Shown here: piece after piece, positions 1 to 6,205 of the stretch
Layout: every line of letters starts with the position of its first letter
Position numbering within the stretch: position 1 is the first letter of the stretch
Origin: an uncultured Actinoplanes sp.
Lineage (GTDB): Bacteria; Actinomycetota; Actinomycetes; Mycobacteriales; Micromonosporaceae
Reading direction: 5' to 3'
Assembly (NCBI GenBank): GCA_934667465.1
Contig: CAKUMG010000380.1
Location: forward strand, 1 to 6,205
DNA length: 6,205 bases
Made by a program: the position numbers and the translations under genes
The notes under the pieces: model-generated
What the model was told of the DNA's origin: nothing
What the model saw: the letters and a program-made list of their open reading frames with translations, nothing else
Databases searched by the model: none

Positions 1-30
1 GCGATCATGACGGCGTTCGTCGCCCATGCC

Positions 31-60
31 GCCCCGTGCGCCTTGCGCCGGGGCGTTTCT
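31..60 (+). promoter_or_regulatory. Terminator-like hairpin in the rplJ leader
   Basis: GCCCCG (31-36) pairs with CGGGGC (49-54). Inside, after a bulged T37, GCGC (38-41) pairs with GCGC (45-48) around a 3-nt loop. The stem is followed by GTTTCT, a short and imperfect T-rich tail. The hairpin ends 60 bp before the rplJ start. In many bacteria the rplJ mRNA carries a structured L10 leader that binds L10 or the L10-L12 complex and represses the operon, and in some Gram-positives this leader ends in an attenuator. This hairpin could be the 3' end of such a leader, or simply a terminator for the upstream gene. The conserved L10-binding part would lie left of the window, so I cannot decide. Confidence 0.45.
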
Positions 61-114
61 CGTGTTCGGGGTCCGGCACAGCCCGCGGCTCATGAGCAAC
101 GAGAGAGGAGGGAC

Positions 115-660
115 ATGGCGGACAAGCCGATCCGGGCCGACAAGGCCACTGCCGTCGCCGAGCTCACGGAGCAGTTCCGTAACTCGTCGGCCACGGTGCT
201 GACCGAGTACCGGGGCCTCACGGTCGCCGAGATGAGCGAGCTTCGTCGTTCGCTCGGCAGTGAGACCAAGTACTCCGTGTCGAAGAACACGCTCGCGAAG
301 CGTGCTGCGGTCGACGCGGGCATCGAAGGACTCGACGCGCTCTTCGCCGGTCCTACCGCGCTCGCGTTCGTCGGCGGTGACGTGGTCGAGGCGGCCAAGA
401 GCCTTCGGGCCTTCGCCAAGACCAACCCCACCCTGGTGATCAAGGGCGGCGTCTTCGAGGGCAAGGCCATCTCGGCCGACGAGGTCAACAAGCTCGCCGA
501 CCTCGAGTCCCGTGAGGTGCTGCTGGCCAAGCTGGCCGGCGCCATGAAGGGCAACCTGACCAAGGCGGCGGCGACCTTCCAGGCCCCGCTCGCCCAGGTC
601 GCACGTCTGGCAGCTGCTCTGCAGGACAAGCGCGCGCAGGACGGTTCCGCCGAGGCCTGA
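115..660 (+). CDS. rplJ: 50S ribosomal protein L10
   Basis: Encodes the 181-residue stalk-base protein L10. It anchors L7/L12 dimers to 23S rRNA next to L11 and so helps recruit translation factors to the ribosome. The N-terminal rRNA-binding domain shows the family pattern: [10 protein letters not shown] (31-40), then the [10 protein letters not shown] and A residues around 44-64. The C-terminal part (about 137-175) is an Ala/Leu-rich helix that holds L7/L12 dimers. Length is normal for an actinobacterial L10 (E. coli L10 is about 165 residues). I chose ATG115 because a strong purine-rich ribosome-binding site, GAGAGGAGGG (103-112), lies just upstream and the protein then begins [10 protein letters not shown], as in homologues. 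The frame stays open leftwards to base 7, but that extension runs through the leader hairpin and has no family similarity. It is the first gene of the rplJ-rplL pair. Autoregulation by L10 is known in the family but not provable here. Confidence 0.96.
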   Translation: MADKPIRADKATAVAELTEQFRNSSATVLTEYRGLTVAEMSELRRSLGSETKYSVSKNTLAKRAAVDAGIEGLDALFAGPTALAFVGGDVVEAAKSLRAFAKTNPTLVIKGGVFEGKAISADEVNKLADLESREVLLAKLAGAMKGNLTKAAATFQAPLAQVARLAAALQDKRAQDGSAEA

Positions 661-716
661 TCCGGCCCGTGCGGAGTTCGACTTAATCGATAGTTCCAAC
701 TGAAAGGTTGCCAGAC

Positions 717-1103
717 ATGGCGAAGCTCAGCACCGACGAGCTGCTCGACGCGTTCAAGGAAATGACCCTCATCGAGCTCTCCGAGTTCGTGAAGCAGTTC
801 GAAGAGGTCTTCGAGGTCACCGCCGCCGCGCCCGTCGCGATGGTTCAGGGTGGCGGCGGTGGCGGCGCGGCCGCCGAGGCCGAGCCGGAGAAGGACTCCT
901 TCGACGTCGTCCTCGAGGCCGACGGTGGCAAGAAGATCCAGGTCATCAAGGTCGTGCGTGAGCTGACCGGCCTGGGCCTCAAGGAGGCCAAGGACGCCGT
1001 CGAGGCCGCCCCCAAGGCGATCCTCGAGGGTGTCAACAAGGAGAAGGCCGAGGAGGCCAAGGCCAAGCTCGAGGGCGAAGGCGCCAAGGTCACCCTCAAG
1101 TGA
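717..1103 (+). CDS. rplL: 50S ribosomal protein L7/L12
   Basis: Encodes the 128-residue stalk protein L7/L12, present as several dimers on L10. It contacts initiation and elongation factor GTPases. Residues 1-33 form the helical dimerisation domain ([19 protein letters not shown]). Residues 34-60 are the flexible Ala/Gly hinge, with an unbroken run of six glycines at 45-50. Residues 61-128 are the globular factor-binding domain, including [20 protein letters not shown] (73-92). Length is normal, slightly longer than E. coli. ATG717 is preferred over the in-frame TTG708 because GAAAGG (702-707) sits 9 nt before ATG717 but directly abuts TTG708, and because homologues begin MAKLS. The 56-bp gap after rplJ contains AGTT-CC-AACT (692-701), a very short palindrome. 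A strong terminator follows 27 bp after the stop codon. L7/L12 is needed in several copies per L10, so its own good ribosome-binding site makes sense. Confidence 0.97.
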   Translation: MAKLSTDELLDAFKEMTLIELSEFVKQFEEVFEVTAAAPVAMVQGGGGGGAAAEAEPEKDSFDVVLEADGGKKIQVIKVVRELTGLGLKEAKDAVEAAPKAILEGVNKEKAEEAKAKLEGEGAKVTLK

Positions 1104-1130
1104 TCTGAGGTTCAACCTCTTCTTCTCGCG

Positions 1131-1171
1131 CAGGCGGGGATCCGGCGACGGATCCCCGCCTGTCGGGTTTT
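1131..1171 (+). terminator. Intrinsic terminator after rplL
   Basis: CAGGCGGGGATCC (1131-1143) and GGATCCCCGCCTG (1150-1162) form a perfect 13-bp, G+C-rich stem around the 6-nt loop GGCGAC. It is followed by TCGGGTTTTCT with a run of four T at 1168-1171. This is the best intrinsic terminator in the window and should end most transcripts from rplJL. Because rpoB has its own promoter about 400 bp downstream, the terminator probably lowers but need not abolish readthrough into rpoBC. Just before it, GAGGTT (1107-1112) and AACCTC (1114-1119) form a minor palindrome. Confidence 0.88.
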
Positions 1172-1561
1172 CTGGGGCACCCCGGCCGCCGGCCCGGCCC
1201 CTCCGGGTAAAACCCCAGCTCAGAGAGCTTTTTCGAGCCGGTCGGAACCCCGACTTCCAAAAACCTCTTACCGCCTCATATGCTGACCAAAGGGTCCGAT
1301 GCCGTCGCCTCAGGGCCACGGCGCGGGATCGACCCGCGGCACAGCCCTTGACTGTGTGTCCTGTGACAGGCACGCTGACATCAGCAAGTTTCCGCGCTTG
1401 CGACAGCCGCCCCGGGGGTAATCCTGGCTATGCCGGGTTCCCGCGGTTCGGCACCCGAGGGATGAGCGCCGCGTTCGAGCGGCCCCGCACGATGCTCCGG
1501 CCAGGTTCACGCAGGCCGGGTGGCGCGGGGACACGTTCCGCAGGCCCCCTCCGGTGTGGGC
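1172..1561. other. Non-coding spacer between the rplL terminator and the rpoB promoter
   Basis: No convincing gene is present on either strand: the open frames here lack recognisable protein similarity and have no good ribosome-binding site. Small structures are visible. AAAACCC (1209-1215) is complementary to the GGGTTTT tail of the terminator (1165-1171). AGCTC-AGA-GAGCT (1217-1229) runs into five T (1229-1233). CGCGGG (1322-1327) and CCCGCG (1333-1338) form an inverted repeat. A weak promoter candidate lies at 1348-1376 and another -10-like TATGCT at 1279-1284. TGCCG (1431-1435) and CGGCA (1449-1453) form a further short inverted repeat. None is strong enough alone to assign a role. A spacer of several hundred bases between rplL and rpoB is expected where rpoB is separately promoted. 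Confidence 0.6.
1348..1376 (+). promoter_or_regulatory. Weak candidate upstream promoter for rpoB
   Basis: TTGACT (1348-1353) is a five-of-six match to the -35 consensus. With a 17-nt spacer, the -10 position would be CACGCT (1371-1376), which keeps only the A at position 2 and the final T. The spacer contains the perfect palindrome CCTGT-G-ACAGG (1360-1370), which could be an operator. Some actinobacterial rpoB genes are driven by more than one promoter, so a second, distal one is plausible. The poor -10 keeps confidence low. Confidence 0.25.
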
Positions 1562-1597
1562 TGGACAGCGGTTAGCCGAGCGGCTACACTGCTAGTT
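1562..1597 (+). promoter_or_regulatory. Main rpoB promoter, housekeeping sigma type
   Basis: The -35 box TGGACA (1562-1567) matches TTGACA at five of six positions. The spacer is exactly 17 nt (1568-1584), and the -10 box TACACT (1585-1590) fits the TAnnnT form used by the principal sigma factor of actinobacteria. Transcription should start around 1596-1598, giving a 5' leader of about 170 nt before the rpoB TTG codon. It is the best promoter-like sequence in the window and lies downstream of the rplL terminator, so rpoBC should have independent expression. The start site is a prediction. Confidence 0.75.
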
Positions 1598-1690
1598 TGC
1601 GCTGCCTTCTGCCTTGAGCCCTGCAGGGACATCCATCTGGGTGAATTCCTGGGGGTCCATTGGAGTGCCCAGGGCAGTAGACAGCGCAGA
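1596..1690 (+). promoter_or_regulatory. Long-range stem in the rpoB 5' leader
   Basis: TTTGCGCTG (1596-1604) can pair with CAGCGCAGA (1682-1690) over 9 bp, with one G-U pair. Further in, CTGCCTT (1609-1615) pairs with AGGGCAG (1671-1677) over 7 bp, again with one G-U. Between these helices C1606-G1680 and U1607-A1679 can also pair, leaving C1605-A1681 and U1608-U1678 mismatches. The result is one imperfect helix of about 18 bp that closes a loop of about 55 nt containing CCC-TGCA-GGG (1619-1628) and GGAC (1627-1630) opposite GTCC (1655-1658). The helix begins at the predicted transcription start, so the mRNA 5' end would be buried in duplex. A role in mRNA stability or in control of rpoB is inferred from position. 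No family name can be given. Confidence 0.5.
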
Positions 1691-1692
1691 AA

Positions 1693-1745
1693 GCCGCACT
1701 CAGCGGTAAAGCCGTACTTAGCAGTTCAGCCGCATCAGCAGCACC
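1693..1745 (+). repeat. Three imperfect tandem 18-nt repeats in the rpoB leader
   Basis: The units are GCCGCACTCAGCGGTAAA (1693-1710), GCCGTACTTAGCAGTTCA (1711-1728) and GCCGCATCAGCAGCACC (1729-1745). The first two agree at 13 of 18 positions. The third lacks one base relative to the first but keeps GCCGCA and TCAGC. The shared core is GCCGyACTyAGCrGt. Unit 1 can fold alone as GCCGC (1693-1697) with GCGGT (1703-1707). The block lies between the long-range stem and the ribosome-binding site, where it could be a repeated binding site for a protein or RNA. It is also open in the rpoB frame, but codon use there does not look like coding sequence. Confidence 0.5.
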
Positions 1746-1746
1746 G

Positions 1747-1760
1747 GTCCTCGGAAGGAC
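1747..1760 (+). promoter_or_regulatory. rpoB ribosome-binding site within a small hairpin
   Basis: GGAAGGA (1753-1759) is the Shine-Dalgarno sequence and sits 6 nt before the TTG start at 1766, which supports that start. GTCCT (1747-1751) can pair with AGGAC (1756-1760) around the loop CGGA, so most of the Shine-Dalgarno core lies in a 5-bp stem. Such a stem is weak alone but could modulate translation together with upstream leader structure. The ribosome-binding site itself is well supported; regulation by the stem is a guess. Confidence 0.6.
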
Positions 1761-1765
1761 GCATC

Positions 1766-5206
<3,441 letters not shown>

Positions 5207-5212
5207 CGGAGT

Positions 5213-6205
<993 letters not shown>

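Noticed and set aside
658..716. A separate promoter for rplL in the 56-bp gap.
   Set aside because: No -35/-10 pair is visible; only a ribosome-binding site and a 4-bp palindrome are seen.
1244..1270. GGAAC as a possible -35 box for an ECF sigma factor (SigE/SigR type).
   Set aside because: No matching GTT or CGTT -10 element is found at the required spacing.
90..1373. A 427-residue open frame on the - strand, antisense to rplJ and rplL.
   Set aside because: It spans two well-identified genes and the terminator, and its sequence is a biased shadow without recognisable domains.
1431..1457. GGTTC-containing inverted repeats resembling a tRNA T-arm.
   Set aside because: No acceptor, D or anticodon arms can be arranged around it.
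1310..1534. A 74-residue - strand open frame in the spacer.
   Set aside because: No family similarity is visible; a random frame of this length is expected at this base composition.
1030..1575. A 181-residue + strand open frame across the rplL end and the spacer.
   Set aside because: It overlaps rplL in another frame, runs through the terminator, is Arg/Pro-rich and has no similarity to a known protein.
1520..1765. N-terminal extension of RpoB by 82 codons, from an ATG at 1520.
   Set aside because: The extension starts upstream of the predicted transcription start, includes a TTA codon and poor third-position G+C, and has no similarity to RpoB. The TTG at 1766 has a good ribosome-binding site and a family-like N-terminus.

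Overview
The window carries the ribosomal-protein/RNA-polymerase cluster rplJ-rplL-rpoB-rpoC, all on the + strand, from a high-G+C actinobacterium. The assignment rests on strong G/C bias at third codon positions, TTG and GTG starts, the actinobacterial RpoB and RpoC sequences (RpoB begins much like the mycobacterial protein), and the absence of the large insertions found in E. coli RpoB. I cannot fix the genus from the sequence alone.

Layout. Bases 1-114 are the end of a leader upstream of rplJ, with a terminator-like hairpin at 31-54. rplJ (L10, 115-660) and rplL (L7/L12, 717-1103) follow, 56 bp apart. A textbook intrinsic terminator (13-bp perfect stem plus T-run, 1131-1171) closes the ribosomal-protein pair. 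A 662-bp non-coding stretch then leads to rpoB (1766-5206, TTG start). It holds a very good housekeeping promoter (TGGACA, 17 nt, TACACT at 1562-1590) and a roughly 170-nt 5' leader. A 92-bp spacer with a strong hairpin separates rpoB from rpoC, which starts with GTG at 5299 and runs off the right edge after 302 codons.

How the genes work together. L10 is the stalk base that carries L7/L12 dimers on the large ribosomal subunit. RpoB and RpoC form the catalytic core of RNA polymerase. The terminator followed by a new promoter suggests that rpoBC is transcribed mainly from its own promoter, with some readthrough from rplJL.

The genes are ordinary housekeeping genes; I see no mobile element, CRISPR array, defence system or new protein system. 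The part worth attention is the rpoB leader: an imperfect long-range stem that begins at the predicted transcription start (1596-1690), three imperfect tandem 18-nt repeats (1693-1745), and a short hairpin that encloses the ribosome-binding site (1747-1760). Together they look like an architecture for post-transcriptional control of RNA polymerase synthesis. This is an inference from sequence only.
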